NCBI GenBank assembly: GCA_022036555.1
Contig: CM039119.1
Coordinates: 38,757,255-38,821,254 of the forward strand
Origin: Microstegium vimineum
Lineage: Eukaryota; Streptophyta; Magnoliopsida; Poales; Poaceae
Reading direction: 5' to 3'
Length of the DNA stretch: 64,000 nt
The notes below the pieces were generated by a model. The model ran no database searches. It saw only the letters and a list, made by a program, of their open reading frames with translations, and was not told the DNA's origin. This document shows, in pieces, positions 33,326 to 45,994 of the stretch (the stretch's first letter is position 1; each line of letters begins with the position of its first letter). Both the position numbers and the translations under genes were made by a program.

Positions 33326-36300
33326 CTAGTGCTTGAAGACAATCAAAACAGCAGTGCAGTTATCCTTGCATCGCCTCTCACGAACAGCTTCCTTCACGAG
33401 GCGGCGCACTGCAAGTGTGGCTGATGAGGTTTCCTGCAGTATATATTATTTGAATAAAATGCTGGTAAAAGAGCAGAACAGCTATGGGTGAAATACAGAT
33501 AAAGAACCAAGTTATAAGAAATAATTGTCACCTATGTTCAAGTATGCTATTCAGGTCCTGTAATAAATAGCTAGGACTCCGTATGTAAAGCACATGCTAT
33601 GTATACTGGGTAAACATTTTAACAAGTGAATTTAATATTAATTTGTCTGAATAGGGTTACAGATTCCCTAACAGTGTCTTCTGATTATAGTCTAACTGGT
33701 TTTTAACATAGTAGAGAACACATTATCTATTTCTTCTTAATATAATGATACACAGCTCTCCTGCGTGTTTGAGAAGAAAAGGGCACATTATTATCTAGTA
33801 AATATAGGGGAAATGCAACTACAGATAGACTTCGGATCACTGGGGAGAGAACCTTCAGCTGGTTCTGAACAAATTCGACAGCATCGCCTGGTCCAAATAC
33901 CTGGTTACACAGGTATAAAGCAAATTTCAGAGCTCAGAAACAATAATTGGTACAGAAAAAAGTAGAGGAAGAGAAATGAACATACTCCCCATAAGCCATC
34001 GCACCCTAGAATGATGAAATGATCTTTCTTAGTAAGTTCAAAGGAGTGGACGTCTGGTGTTGCAATCAACCCAACCTGCATTGTTTTGAAGTTCAAACTG
34101 ACAAATACACATTACAGGGAAAAGAAAATAATGGCAGCATTTTCCCCTTTACAGTATGGGGTATGGGCATTTTAAGAGTGCACGAAAAATCATTCACTAC
34201 AATAGGACAACCTTTCTTTTTGTCTAATAAAGCTGTACAGTCCACCATCACAGTGCACATAAGTCAGCAAGTGAACCTCTTGTGCTAATACAAACCCATG
34301 ACTCGTGCATGTCACAATTACCTCAAAGACAATTGACAATTGTGATGATACAAGAAATTTTAGGTCTGACAGATTTTCTTGTGTTTCCATCCACTCTGGA
34401 GCATTGACCAAGTTAACTTATTTATGTATTTCTTTTTTGCAAGGGAACACCATATATTAGAAAAAAATTAAATCGCAGTTTAAGAAACAGTAAATCAACT
34501 AATCCTATTTACAACTACGTAGCTTCAGGAACTTACATAACCAAATTATTAGTGGTTAAATCCTAGAGAAAAAATATTAAACCACCATGGCGGAACTAAG
34601 GCATTTTTCATGTAGCTCACTCAAATTCAAGGCAAAGAGGACTGGAACCAGGGTGTGCTGGTTTACATGACACATCCTTTTTTATAAACAAATACATTAC
34701 ATTACACATCCTCACGCAATCCCCACCAAGTAAGCTAACTTAGTTCCTCATTATCAACTACAAAGATTTCAAGCAGCAGTAACATTATTTCTTAATAGTA
34801 GATGGAATCAACTAATCAGAAAAGCCCCATTTTAATAGCATACAAAGCAAAGAAAGTGGATTTTGTGATCATTGTTGTACATTGCACTCCAAATTTACTT
34901 TGTTTTCAGCATAAACTAATGCCTCCATTTATTACTAATGCTGAAATACTCAACTAAGTAACCAAACATCATATCTTTTCCAAATAAACAAATATAAAAG
35001 AGCAGACTTAAGTAGCAACCAAATAAAGTAATATCAGCAAACCTTCTTAAACTGGCGATCACCAAAAGCTCTTGATACTTCAATACGACCTTGTAATCTT
35101 CCATTAGAACCAACAGAACCTCCAGCCTTAGTAACAGCACAAGGTTAAAAGTATCATGAGTTAATATCGGTATACAAATAAAAATCTAATTTCCAAAAAC
35201 TAAAAAGTTGAACTAATAGTAGTATAGTACATACCGAGACCATAACAGAGGGAACAAAACGAGCAATGTTTTCTAATCGGCTTATCGTTCCTAATCAGTT
35301 TGGTACCAATTAGGACGATCAAGACGATTAATCGATCTCTGATCATTCTAATCGTCCAGCATATAGCAGGACTATATAAGTATACATCATATATGTATGG
35401 TATATATATAATATACCATATACTATATATTTATATAGTAGAAATCGTATATTTCTAGTTAGTTGGTTACTTACCTATGAGATCTGACTCCATATAGTAG
35501 ATATTTAGAGTTTTTAAGATAACACTAGCTGCCATTCAATCAGCATTCAGCAACCATCTAAATCTAAATAAGCAAATCATCATCCAAATTGAAGCCTCCT
35601 CCTCCATCTCCACCCGAGTCTCCATCCACCTCCATTCCTACTTCAGCATTAGATTCATCTGCCTACTGATTGGCAAAGGGACCTAATCGGACAATTAATC
35701 GGATGATCAGGTTTCTGATTGCTCTGATCGAATCAGAGGGCCTAATCATGTGCTAAGTGCCGATATGGACGATTAATCGTGATTAATCGGACGATCAGAA
35801 AACAATGAAAATGAGACTGCAGAAAAATAACGAAAGGGCAGCCCATGCCATGTACTACACAAGTCCTAGTAATAAAACTGAGTAACAGAATATAGGCTAG
35901 GTGGGTATGCACAGAATGGATACACAAGTGTTCATCTCCAACTATTAACGGTATTAAAATTAAATAATGAAAAGATGATCAGCACAATAACAGGATTCAG
36001 TGCTTCAGTTAATCTCTACTATAGTCAAACTAGATACAAATGATGTGATAACATAAAATGGATACAGCACAATTACATTGTCTATGGACCACATAGGGAT
36101 GAGGGAGTTGGTGACTGTTAGAGTAATAGAATGACAGTATATATAACAGAAATTGTTGAAGTTCCTTATGAAACTGAACTTGAGTCAGCAAGGAAAAGTG
36201 AAAAAAAGAAACGAATATGAACAAATAAAACATATTACCTTCTGAATTCGGGAGCGTTCCTGTGGAAAGATGGCTTTATGCTCTCTTGTCAAAACTATAG

Positions 36301-39300
36301 CCTTTAGTTGACTTTTAGTCTTATCAACCAGACTTTCACCCTCCGTTGAAATAGAACGAGCCAATACTGCTTTCGCATCTCCAGCATTTGCAACTACAAC
36401 CTAGATTTTTTAAGACAATAGGAAACATTGTAGAATGGGTTTTGTTTTGATTTCACACTTCCAATTTCGAAATAAAAAAGGCATGTCAATCGTATGAGAT
36501 TACTTAGAACTCAAGTACTAAATGTATCACGCCATGCCATCTAGTTTCTACACATAAGAAACCAATGTATGAATTATGATGTTTGCAGATGAACTTATAT
36601 ATAGAAGATAACATTGGGGAAGGCAAACTTAAGGAAAGCATGTGCGCGACAAAAAAACATCATGCCCCAGTGAAGAAATTTCCAGCTTTCTGACTCAGAG
36701 AATGGAAATTAAACATACATATTTACTGAAGAAAGAAATAATGGCATAAAACAAGTCCCCAATATTTCTAAAAGAAGACAAGAAAATCCCAAGATCCAAA
36801 CATTTCCTGGGTACTGTTTACTGACCGTCTGTCCCAGGATCCAAACGCATACAGCTGTTGCACCATCTTGCCAATTTCCTACAGATGTGGTTACAGGATA
36901 TGAGTATTCATAGTCTCAACAGACACAACATAAAGGAAACTACTGGAATCTAGACGGCAGTGTTTTTGAACACTTCAATTTTCTTGGCAACACCCAACAC
37001 GTACTGGACACAATTAAATGTGTCTCTTACAGGCTCCTGCACCATCGCAAACAATGCACCAACAAATTCTCGTTACTAAAGCAGATTATATATGACCTTA
37101 GGATGGATCTACACAGTACACTTGGTACACTTCTCCGTAATATGTCATAGCTTACAAAAAGGTAATTCTGAATAATACTAAATAAATCAGCAAACATGCT
37201 AGCCTTGCCAGGCACTGTTACTATCATGTACTCCCTCCGTCCCAAAAAACATGTAATCTTAGTGTTCAAATCTTGTCCCAAAAAACATGCAATTCTAAGC
37301 AGTGATCAGCTTTTCTTGAGTGGGTCCAAAAACAACCGCGTCAAAAAAAAAACGCATGCCGCACACCACCTTATTCATCCCCCAGTGATTCTCATCCACA
37401 GCATCCAGGTCCGGCCACCTGAGCCTGAAAAAAATCAGGCAAGAAGCGCTCGCTCACCACCACCCCTTCGCTTGCCCCCCTCCATATCCACAACGGGCTC
37501 AAGCTGGGCCTTCGCTCTCCTACCCCAGCAGCCCTTGATCATCTTGTTTCCCCTCCGGCAGTCTTCCCCTGTTGGTGCACATGCTGCTAGCAATAGCCGC
37601 TCCACCAGTAGCCGCAAGATGCATTGCCGCCTCATTGGGATGCATGGGCGCACAAAGCTGGGCAGTGGCGACCATGGCCAGAAGCTGTGCATGGTGGAGG
37701 CGGATGCCCACATGGTTTATGAGGTGTTGACGAGGCGTCACCTAGGTGACAAGGCATGGTAGAGGCGCTAGGCGTCAGGGGCGCCATGACCTGCACTCGT
37801 ATGGCGTCCGCCTTATTCAATTAGGCGTTGCCTTGGCACAGAATGGTGTCGGGCGGACGCCTACATCTACGCCACGAACACCGGACATGAATGCGCGGGG
37901 GAAGTGCGAGAAAGTTATCACAGGTCCGCAGGAATCGACCGCGCATCCACGCCAAAAGCCAAAGTGCGGGAATTGTGACCCATATTGCTCTTTGCACTGG
38001 AAATCTTCCGCTCGAGGCATTTACCACGAGTGCGGGCGAGGGGAGAGGAAGAGAGAAGGCGATGGGCGCCGGCGGACCTCGAGCTCCACTTAGCTGCTCC
38101 TCTGCTCGAGTCCACCGGCTGGCCGCCCCTGCATCTCAGCTTGGCCATCCGCACCTGCCGTGGAGCCGCTCCTGCATCTCTGCCGCTGCAGCCATTGGTC
38201 GTCCGCAGTCCTCACCTTCTCATCTGCCTTGAGTCTCCGCCTCCATCAGCCTTCTAGCCGTCCACCTGGAGCTCTTGGCGGCGACGGCGGCTCTGCATCT
38301 ACGCGCATCTCTGGGACGAAGTCCACCTGCTCGAGTCCTTGTTACCGCCATCCGTCCGCACGTGACGCAATCGCCCTTCCACACCTGCCTACCTGCCCGC
38401 TTCGAGTATCCGCCGTCGCCCATCCACAACTGCCCGTCGGCCTAGTAAGTGTGTACGCCCCCTGCTGCTGCCTCTGTTTTGGGCCCCTAAATCTCCCAGC
38501 CCCCTGCCGCCTCGTCTGTTCTGGTCCCCTAAATCACCAAGCTCGGTGATGCCTCCTCTGTTCTGGACTTCTGGTGCGTGTACTCTGCTCTAAATATCGC
38601 TGCTTTTTATATTATTATTGGCCTGTGCTTGGGTTGTTATTTTCTTAGACCTTTATAAACAACACAGAACAAGGATCTTTCTTTGATTAGTATAAATATC
38701 TGCTTGGTTATTTCTTTAATCTTTACACTTTTACAGAACACAAAGTAGAAGGTTCTTCCTTTGATTAGTATGATAACTACTGATTAGTAGTGCTCTTTTA
38801 GCTATACTAGTATTGTGCTGGGCTCAAGAATTGGGAACAAGGTATGTATGTGCTGCACTAGTATCTAAAACTCTAGCTTATACAATGCCTTCATGGCGCC
38901 TAAATTGTGTGTATGGCGTCGCCTAGGCGTCCGCCATAAAGGCCTAGGCGTTGTGAAGTGGGTAGGGCGCCGCGCCTCACCACAATGCCTCAAAAACCAT
39001 GGACGCCTGTCCCTGCAGGATCCGCTGCCGCATTGGTGGGATGCATCACACGAAGCTCGGTACCTGCGGCGACGGTGAGAAGCTGAACCGCAGCGGCGGC
39101 TACATCTGCAACGGCGTCATGGGGGCAGGCGGTGTTGAGGTGGCCGCAGACCTCCGTGCGGGCGTGGATCTCGCTGCGGAGGTGGAGCTGGCTGCTGACA
39201 GGTCTCCGGATGTCATCTAGGTGTGTGATAATGGAAGAACTTACCTGAACTGATTCCTACATTTTGCCATCCAGCAATCTTACCTCCACCAAGTTGTGCT

Positions 39301-41451
39301 TCATGGATTTGGAAGGGTTGTTCCTCTTCAGGTGGCCCCTCATTCATTTCTGGTAAGGCTTCATGGATTGGGAATGGTAGTTCATCTGGTGGTTCCTCAT
39401 TAATGTTTGTGAAGGCCTCTCCTTGATCTGGTGGTTCTGAGTTGAGATAAAAAAAAACCATGGGTGCTAGAGCACTCTACGCCGTGAGCAGCAAATGAAA
39501 CGAGATGGGAAGAAGAGTTATCTGGTGGCCACCGTGCTTTTGTAGTCTGTCAAACTAGCGGCAACTGAAAATTTGAAATGTGCGGTCATGGCTATTTTGG
39601 TTGCCGCTTTATTTGCTTTGTAAAATGTGGCTTTGTATATTGCATGGCTGTGTATATTGCGTGGCTGTTGTTCTTCCACGTCAGGTGGGTTGCCTGATTA
39701 TGAAATGTGTTGAACTTGTGGAGAAATGTCCAGATGCAATGATTCTGTCCTGGGAAACTCTAAAGAATAGTGTGTTATGAAACAAAAAGGCAGGGGTACA
39801 TGCCTAATTTTGCGTCTCTGCTATTCCAACCTTGAAACTTGAGATTTCCATCTTTTTTGGGACGGAAGGATTATGTAGTCACTATAATAGGCCCAAGATC
39901 TACTAGCATAGAAAATCTATATAACAAGTGCTCAGATAGTGTAGCACACAATGTGTACTGCAGATGAACAAAAGGAACCATTTCTTACCTTTAGTACTTT
40001 CTTGCAGTAAAGATTCATCAGTTCTACGGAAACCTGCAGATAGAAATAAGCATTAGAAAAATTACAAATTACCAATCCAAAACGTTTTTTTGACACTGTT
40101 AGAAGAAAAAAAAAGAAGACAGAAAAGCTTCAAATTTGCACATGAGAGGCATTCAGAGTCAAAATGCTTACAAGAAAACAAAAATATAGAGAGAAGGTTT
40201 TAAATTTGATAATGTTCCTCTTGAAACATTAACACAGCATACAAGATGGAAATCCTCATTTATAGTTTTCCAGAAACCATGTGTCATGCTCTAGAATGCC
40301 AGCTAGTGAAATAAATCGTTAATTCTATCACAAGTTTGTCACTGCAGCAGCATAATTTTCGTAAGGTCAAGTTTGCCTCTTGTGTGAATAATAGACTATG
40401 AAGTCTGGAAGTATCAAAGAATAGCAAGAGAACGAATCAAACATAGAATAGAGACCATTTGGAAAGTAAGATTCTGAAAAAAAGTAGAAGTAGAATATTC
40501 TCTCTTGCAGTACAGCCTGAGACTAGTAGAGCCTAGATAAGCAAGGAGCAAGTAATAATTAACTTTGATGCACTGAATACCTTCAATTACGGCCTTCTTT
40601 GCAACTTTAACATCCATCTGCAAAACAATTGGGTAGTATTTAGGTAACAGCAGAATCTTTCAATTATTTAAACGACAGGTGAATCTAAAATAAACTGGGA
40701 ACATCTTAACTATGAATGGTATGGCAATCAATAATTAAATCATGGAAATGTTGCATAAAGGACACTAGCAAGAAAATTTGTAAACATAACTGAAACTATC
40801 TGTTCCTAATCTTTGGAAACTTGCAAAAAATTGCCGATACGAGAAGTTGGATACAGAAGAAAACAACATAACAACTAATGGAAACACTAAAAAACTGCAG
40901 AAAAAGGTAAACAGACCAACTCACGTGGTAATCCTGCAGCAATGACATTCTGATGCAAATGCTTCTGCGCATAATCTGCTGCCAAGCGACCACCATGCCC
41001 ATCATAAATCGCAAAATGCGCACACCTGCACCATCCAGCACACCTCACACTACATGCATCAGCACTGCACGTGGGTACCTAAGATGAACAGGAAAGATGA
41101 TCACCTCAAGCTTCCTGGAGATTCAGCATCACCATTGGGAAGCACCACCCAGGCGTCCTCCATAGTGTGCCTGCAACCCTTGTCCTCAGCCGCATCGGCC
41201 TCCATGGCAGTCAGTACCATCTTCTGCTCGCCCGAAACCTGAGAGTTTGCAGCGGCTTCCCCATCTGAAACGCATTTGGCCGATGGCGCTTCGCTTTTCT
41301 TTTGGCAGGCCCTCCTAGCTTCAGCACCCATTTGCTGTGAAACACTAGCCTCTAAACTGCCCCCCGTTTCAGAAGCAGTGTCGGTGCCTTTGATGCGCTT
41401 GGATGTACAATCATCATCTGGGGAGCTGCCTTCACGCTTTTGATGAGCCAT
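33326..41451 (-). CDS. Protein phosphatase 2C (PP2C), At1g18030-like
   Basis: Mg/Mn-dependent Ser/Thr phosphatase. Ten coding exons on the minus strand (5' to 3'): 41451-41105, 41025-40917, 40617-40581, 40033-39989, 36878-36826, 36400-36239, 35126-35043, 34075-33986, 33900-33853, 33433-33326. They join in frame to 360 residues with GT-AG introns throughout. The first ~90 residues are a hydrophilic leader with a basic KRIKG. PP2C motifs follow in order: AAEDKGCRHTMEDAWVV, FAIYDGHGGRLA (metal-binding Asp), WQDGATAVCVW, VVVANAGDAKAVLARS, LTREHKA, GRLQGRIEVSRAFGDRQF, GLIATPDVHSFEL, FIILGCDGLWGV, and DNCTAVLIVFKH at the C-terminus. The metal-site aspartates are present and no lesion is seen. It resembles Arabidopsis PP2C At1g18030 (annotated probable PP2C 8). 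Intron 4 (36879-39988) and intron 6 (35127-36238) carry transposons. Confidence 0.94.
35264..35807. mobile_element. Non-autonomous DNA transposon in PP2C intron 6
   Basis: Body 35269-35802 (534 bp). Left end TTTTCTAATCGGC, right end complementary (GATCAGAAAA). Flanked by CAATG at 35264-35268 and 35803-35807. Both ends carry clusters of gattaatcg and ctaatcg motifs, like the subterminal repeats that hAT or Mutator transposases bind. No ORF of note. A 5-bp duplication does not fit hAT (8) or Mutator (about 9). Confidence 0.65.
37231..39871. mobile_element. Mariner/Stowaway-type element in PP2C intron 4, with nested insertion
   Basis: Left terminus CTCCCTCCGTCCCAAAAAA, right terminus TTTTTTGGGACGGAAGGAT, TA on each side (37229-37230, 39872-39873). 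2.64 kb, much larger than a MITE. On the minus strand 39461-39243 is an open segment (MVFFYLNSEPPDQGEAF, repeated EEPPDELPFPIHEAL-like units) that ends at a good donor (gtaagttc) and may be a transposase-type first exon; I cannot confirm this. No catalytic mariner domain is visible. A second element appears nested at about 37717-38996. Confidence 0.65.
37717..38996. mobile_element. Candidate hAT-like element nested in the mariner-type element
   Basis: The ends are imperfect inverted repeats (left ttatgaggtgttgacgaggcg-like, right cgcctcaccacaatgcctcaa). Cctaggcg and ggcgtc motifs crowd both subterminal regions, a style seen in grass hAT elements. Flanking bases (acatggt, accatgg) are only approximately repeated, so the boundaries are tentative. 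The interior is GC-rich with no recognised gene. Confidence 0.45.
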
Positions 41452-41474
41452 GGTGATTATTTCTTTATATTGGG

Positions 41475-41800
41475 CCTAAAATCCAAACAGGGGGCGGAAC
41501 TTAGTGAGCGGCCTATGCTCTGAAATTTCGCAACTCCAAAACTTTTTTTTCGAAAAAAAAATCAACTGAAACATGCAGCGCAGTTATGGGCGAATCCATT
41601 ATAGGGCATGGTTTATCCGACAGCTGTTTTTGTCAGAAATCTAACTTAGTGGGTACTGTAATACACATATACCAATATCCATTGGGTCAGATCCGAACCC
41701 GAATACAAAGAGCTTACTTAGGGTTTCGGGTGCTCGATTATGGCAAAGAGGGAAGTGAATGTAAGGGAAGGGAAGGGACGAACGCGTACCAGGTTGCTCT
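41475..41800 (-). promoter_or_regulatory. PP2C 5' UTR intron and leader
   Basis: On the minus strand a splice acceptor (ggattttag) ends at 41476, 25 bases before the ATG at 41451. A donor-like site (aacctg|gtacgcg) lies near 41790, and pyrimidine-rich leader sequence covers about 41820-41930. This suggests a leader intron of roughly 310 bp. Confidence 0.5.
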
Positions 41801-42003
41801 TCGCCGGCTAAGGGGATACCTGACGAAGGGCGGCGCGGCCAGCAAAGAAGGCGACGGAGAGGGAGAGAGCGGGTCAGGCAGGGCGAGGGAGGGCAAACTG
41901 GAGAAGGAAGGGAGAGTATATGCCAGGCAGGGCGGGTCCTTGAGCACCCATCCGACTTGCCACGTAAACACGTCCCTGGCCCTAAACGTCTGAGTGCGTG
42001 TGG

Positions 42004-42927
42004 TCCAATTTTTTACAATTTGACCCTTTTTTTGAACTATTTTCATATTTAGACCCCTGGAGAAACTATTCTCGGTTTTGGACCCTAGGGTCGACGTCAT
42101 ACCCCACGGCGCCGAGGCAACACATGTTGATGTCATGCCTTGCGGCGCCGAGCATTTTGACCACGGGCTGAGTTAGCGCTGACGTGGAAGGCACCTCGGC
42201 GCCGTGATCTACGGCGCCGAACTCGACGCCACAGGCCACGGCGCCGATCTATTATTTTTTATATTTAGGCTTTGTAAATAGAACAAGTACTATTTGTTTC
42301 TAGTGTTATTCAAAACCACATGTGTAGTTTAGTTGATCTAGGTGCTAGATGCGAAGCTGCAGGTCTTGTGTTTGAAACAAATTGACATGCATAATTTTTT
42401 TATAATTTGTTTTCTATTTGATTTTGAAATAAAAAATATTTAATTTATTTTTATATGGTTTTGAAACATTCGGTTTTTATAATTTATTTTTTATTTGATT
42501 TTTGAAATATTGCGGTTGGTTGTTCAATCCATAACGGTAAACAAAAATATTGATTGAAACGTGGCAAAACTGCCAAAACTTATGTTTGAACACAAGACCT
42601 TCAACTTAGCATCTAGCTCCTTGACCACCTAAGCTACAATAGTGAGTTTATTTAATATTAGAAACAATATTACTTGTTGTATTTCTAAGGACCAGATACG
42701 TAGCATAATAACTCGGCGCCATGATCTACGGCGTCGAGCCTCCTGCCACATCAGCTCCAGTGCAACATCGGATCCAGTTGCTCGGCGCCGTGAGGTATGG
42801 CGTCAACATACGTTACCTCGGCGTCATGAGGCATGGCGCCGACCCTCAGGGTCCAAAACCGAGATTAGTTCTGTCAGGGGTCCAAACACGAATTTTTTTA
42901 AAAAAAAGACTAAATCTTAAAAATTTG
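42004..42927. mobile_element. Foldback element with long inverted repeats, upstream of PP2C
   Basis: The two halves are imperfect inverted copies over roughly 200-450 bp. The left carries ctcggttttggaccct then ggcgccgag blocks; the right carries the complements (agggtccaaaaccgag). The tandem ggcgccg palindromes recur in both arms. I could not define a target duplication. Non-coding. Confidence 0.65.
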
Positions 42928-44077
42928 GGCTAATCCGATCTGCAAGCCCGAAATTACCTAAACAAAAGTGAATTAATTTCCCACCATCCTCTCTAAACAC
43001 AAAAGAAGAGTGTTTGTTTAGAGGAACTCCAACAGACTAGTTAAATGTATTCGTGAAATTATTTATAGCTATTATGCTTCAAAACATCACTTTAACAGCT
43101 TGTATATACATTTTTCTATTTTACCCAACGGACTATCTCATCATTCTCGGTTTCTCGCTGACCATATTTCTCTAGCGAGTCATGTTTGTTATACGTATTA
43201 TCCATTTTTTTTAGATTAGCTTTCTATTTTACATAATGACTAAATCTCATAATTTAGCATCTAATTTTAGCAAGTCTCTTGGAGTTGCTCTTAAATTAGC
43301 TAAAAATACTAGCCAAATTTAGTGATTTATTAGTTACTCGCTAAAATAGATAATACTATATTACTCCAACAAACTCTGTAAAATGAAGAGTCTAGATGAC
43401 TAGTGAGGTAGGTTATCCAAAGATAGAGAGCGAATGAGGTGGAATGGAGAACTACTAAATTTAGAGAGTCGTATAGAGTCTGGAGGCGTTTTTTTTATAA
43501 TAACCAAATTTACATTTAGAAAATGATTTGGCTAATCTCTTGGATGGCTTAGTTGGTAACCCGAATTCATATGAAGATATTTGGTTGGTGGTATAAACAG
43601 ATATATATAGATTTTTTACTTGAGGCTGACATGTGGACCATTGTCTCATGCACCAAACTCACAAGTAAAGCTGGACCTACGGATGTGGTCGCATAATTGA
43701 ACCTATGGTGCCACGCCAGTATTAGGCTATCTACAAAACTTGTTTCTCTTATCAAACATTCTATGACCGGGCGAATGAAGGAACACGCTGCGTCGGGACA
43801 ACCAAACACGTCCGTGTCATCTGGAGCTACCATATTTTGTTGTAGTTTTGTCAAGCTACCATGGCACCCTATAAAAATAACCGTAAACTAAAATTAGAGA
43901 ACTAAGTTCTATTCCACAAGCTATAGAAAATTCAAAAGTGTGTATAGCCAACAAGATAGGTTTAAGTGAAACTCAATAAGAATGGTATTTTCACAAAGCA
44001 ATTACAATGTATAAAAAGTTATTAGACCAAATAGAGCAACAGTAGAGACCATTTGACATCTCTTCTTCGAAGCCCAC
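42928..44077. other. AT-rich intergenic sequence
   Basis: Motifs such as gaactccaacagact and tggagttgctctta (43020-43290) resemble worn MITE ends. No gene is seen. Confidence 0.35.
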
Positions 44078-44203
44078 CAAGAGATACTATAGATTTTTTT
44101 TTAGCATGGGAAAACATGAGCTGACTCAAACTTACACTCTCAAGAGATACTATAGATTTTTTTTTGGCATGGGAAAAAATGAGCTGACTCAAACTTACCC
44201 TCT
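44078..44203. repeat. 63-bp tandem duplication
   Basis: Unit beginning caagagatactatagattt at 44078-44140 and 44141-44203 with a few mismatches. A further caag starts what may be a third unit. Confidence 0.92.
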
Positions 44204-44235
44204 CAAGTGGTTTCTAATTGAAAGGGCTTATATTC

Positions 44236-45230
44236 TTAGGGCCTGTTTGGCAGAGATCTGAAAAAACAGTTCTGCTCCTAATTTTTCTAGCCAAATGGTC
44301 TAGCTCCGCGAACTCTAGATCTGCCAAAAACGTTGATCTAGCTCCCAGATCCACCAAATCCATAGAGTACCTCATACGTTGACGTGGGGTATTTTTCACT
44401 TATCAATTGTAGTGAGTAGGTGCTCCACCATGGAACAGCTCTACATTGGAGCTAAGCTTGTTTTGTACAACTCTAGCTTTGAGTTGGACTCGTATACAAT
44501 TATTAAAAACATAAACAGGAGTTAAAATGAAAAACTACATCTTCTTCACCTCTCTGTGTCCTCACGTGCAACCAACCATGGAGGTGGAGGAGGGGAGCGT
44601 GGGCTTGCTCGGTCAGGTGGCGGCGTGGCGCGGAGCTGAGCACAGCCGGTTGGCGCTGCAAGCCAAGGTGCGTGGCCCGCGGGCGAAAGGCTGCCACGAG
44701 TGTGGTGGCCCCACGTCAAAAACGTTAATCTATTTTTTATTTCCTTTTCCAACCCCTGTTCTTGTCGCTACCGGTTCCTACGCCAACGTCAGCCCCACGC
44801 TCGCACTAATCACGCCGGCCCCGCGACCATCGACCGCACTCACGGTACCCTTGCGCCCGCGTGTCGTGCTCGCGCTTGCCATCTGCCCGCCAACCACACT
44901 CGTGGCAGCCTTTCGCCCGCGGGCCACGCACCTTGGCTTGCAGCGCCAACCGGCTGTGCTCAGCTCCGCGCCACGTCGCCACCTGACCGAGCAAGCCCAC
45001 GCTCCCCTCCTCCACCTCCATGGTTGGTTGCACGTGAGGACACAGAGAGGTGAAGAAGATGTAGTTTTTCATTTTAACTCCTGTTTATGTTTTTAATAAT
45101 TGTATACGAGTCCAACTCAAAGCTAGAGTTGTACAAAACAAGCTTAGCTCCAATGTAGAGCTGTTCCATGGTGGAGCACCTACTGTGGAGTTGTATTTTT
45201 AGAGCTGGAGCTCTCCCAAACAGATCCTTA
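44236..45230. mobile_element. Tourist-like (PIF/Harbinger) element with 292-bp internal inverted arms
   Basis: Body 44239-45227, ends GGGCCTGTTTGGCAGAG and CTCTCCCAAACAGATCC, flanked by TTA (44236-44238, 45228-45230), the PIF/Harbinger target site. Inside, 44415-44706 and 44893-45184 are near-identical inverted copies separated by 186 bp. The inverted arms explain why the same peptide can be read from both strands. I regard the 189-codon ORF at 44527-45096 as a structural by-product. Confidence 0.88.
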
Positions 45231-45633
45231 CTTGTACTTTTTTTTTGATCCGATACAACTTGGATGCACACAACCCACGCACTCCACACTCACACCACCA
45301 CACGCACACACACACGTGCACGTCCATACACACAGGAGACTCCGAAGCGCCTCCAGTGTGCGGAAAACGGTGAATGCGCACACGTGCATGCACATGAAAT
45401 ATTTTAGAATAATTCCAGAAAAGGTGCGGAACCAGGATTTGAACTCTGGTAGGTCCCACTGGATAGGCCTACAACTGGATCACTTTGTTAGTGTATCTTC
45501 GAAAGGAGAATGGTTGTCCACCAAGATTAAGGTGGGCGTGTGACTCTTAATAGTGTCATGTACATTAATGGTTCAATTTTTATATTTTAAATTTTGACAT
45601 CTTAAGACTACCAACGTATGAGGTCTAAATATA

Positions 45634-45724
45634 CTCCCTCCGTTCCTTTATATTGGTCGTTCGGAAAGCGTGTCTATGAGGGAAACACGGTTTTCTAGAG
45701 ACAAACGTTTAGGGACAGAGGGAG
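45634..45724. mobile_element. Very short Stowaway-like MITE (91 bp)
   Basis: CTCCCTCCGTTCCTTTATA at the left, complementary GGGACAGAGGGAG at the right, TA on both sides (45632-45633, 45725-45726). Confidence 0.85.
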
Positions 45725-45994
45725 TACACTCACTCGAGCTCTATGTAGTATGGGCGAAATGTCGTAACTTATATCCTTTCTTCCCAATCCCTTCGTCAAT
45801 CCGCTTCCCACAGCCAAGTTTCGATCCTTGATTGAAAGCCGGACACCTGATCTATCGATCCATCCATTCTGCTTTCCCTGCCACCGTCTCTGTCCAAGAT
45901 CCGTTCGGGAAATCCGATTTCGCCGTCTTGGTCTCCGCCCGGCGGCGGCACCTCCCATTCGTCATCTCCGCTCATCCCCTTCGTTGCCAGTCTT

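Noticed and set aside
44527..45096. 189-codon ORF whose peptide is also read from the opposite strand
   Set aside because: Explained by the 292-bp inverted arms of the Tourist-like element; no domain and no gene structure.
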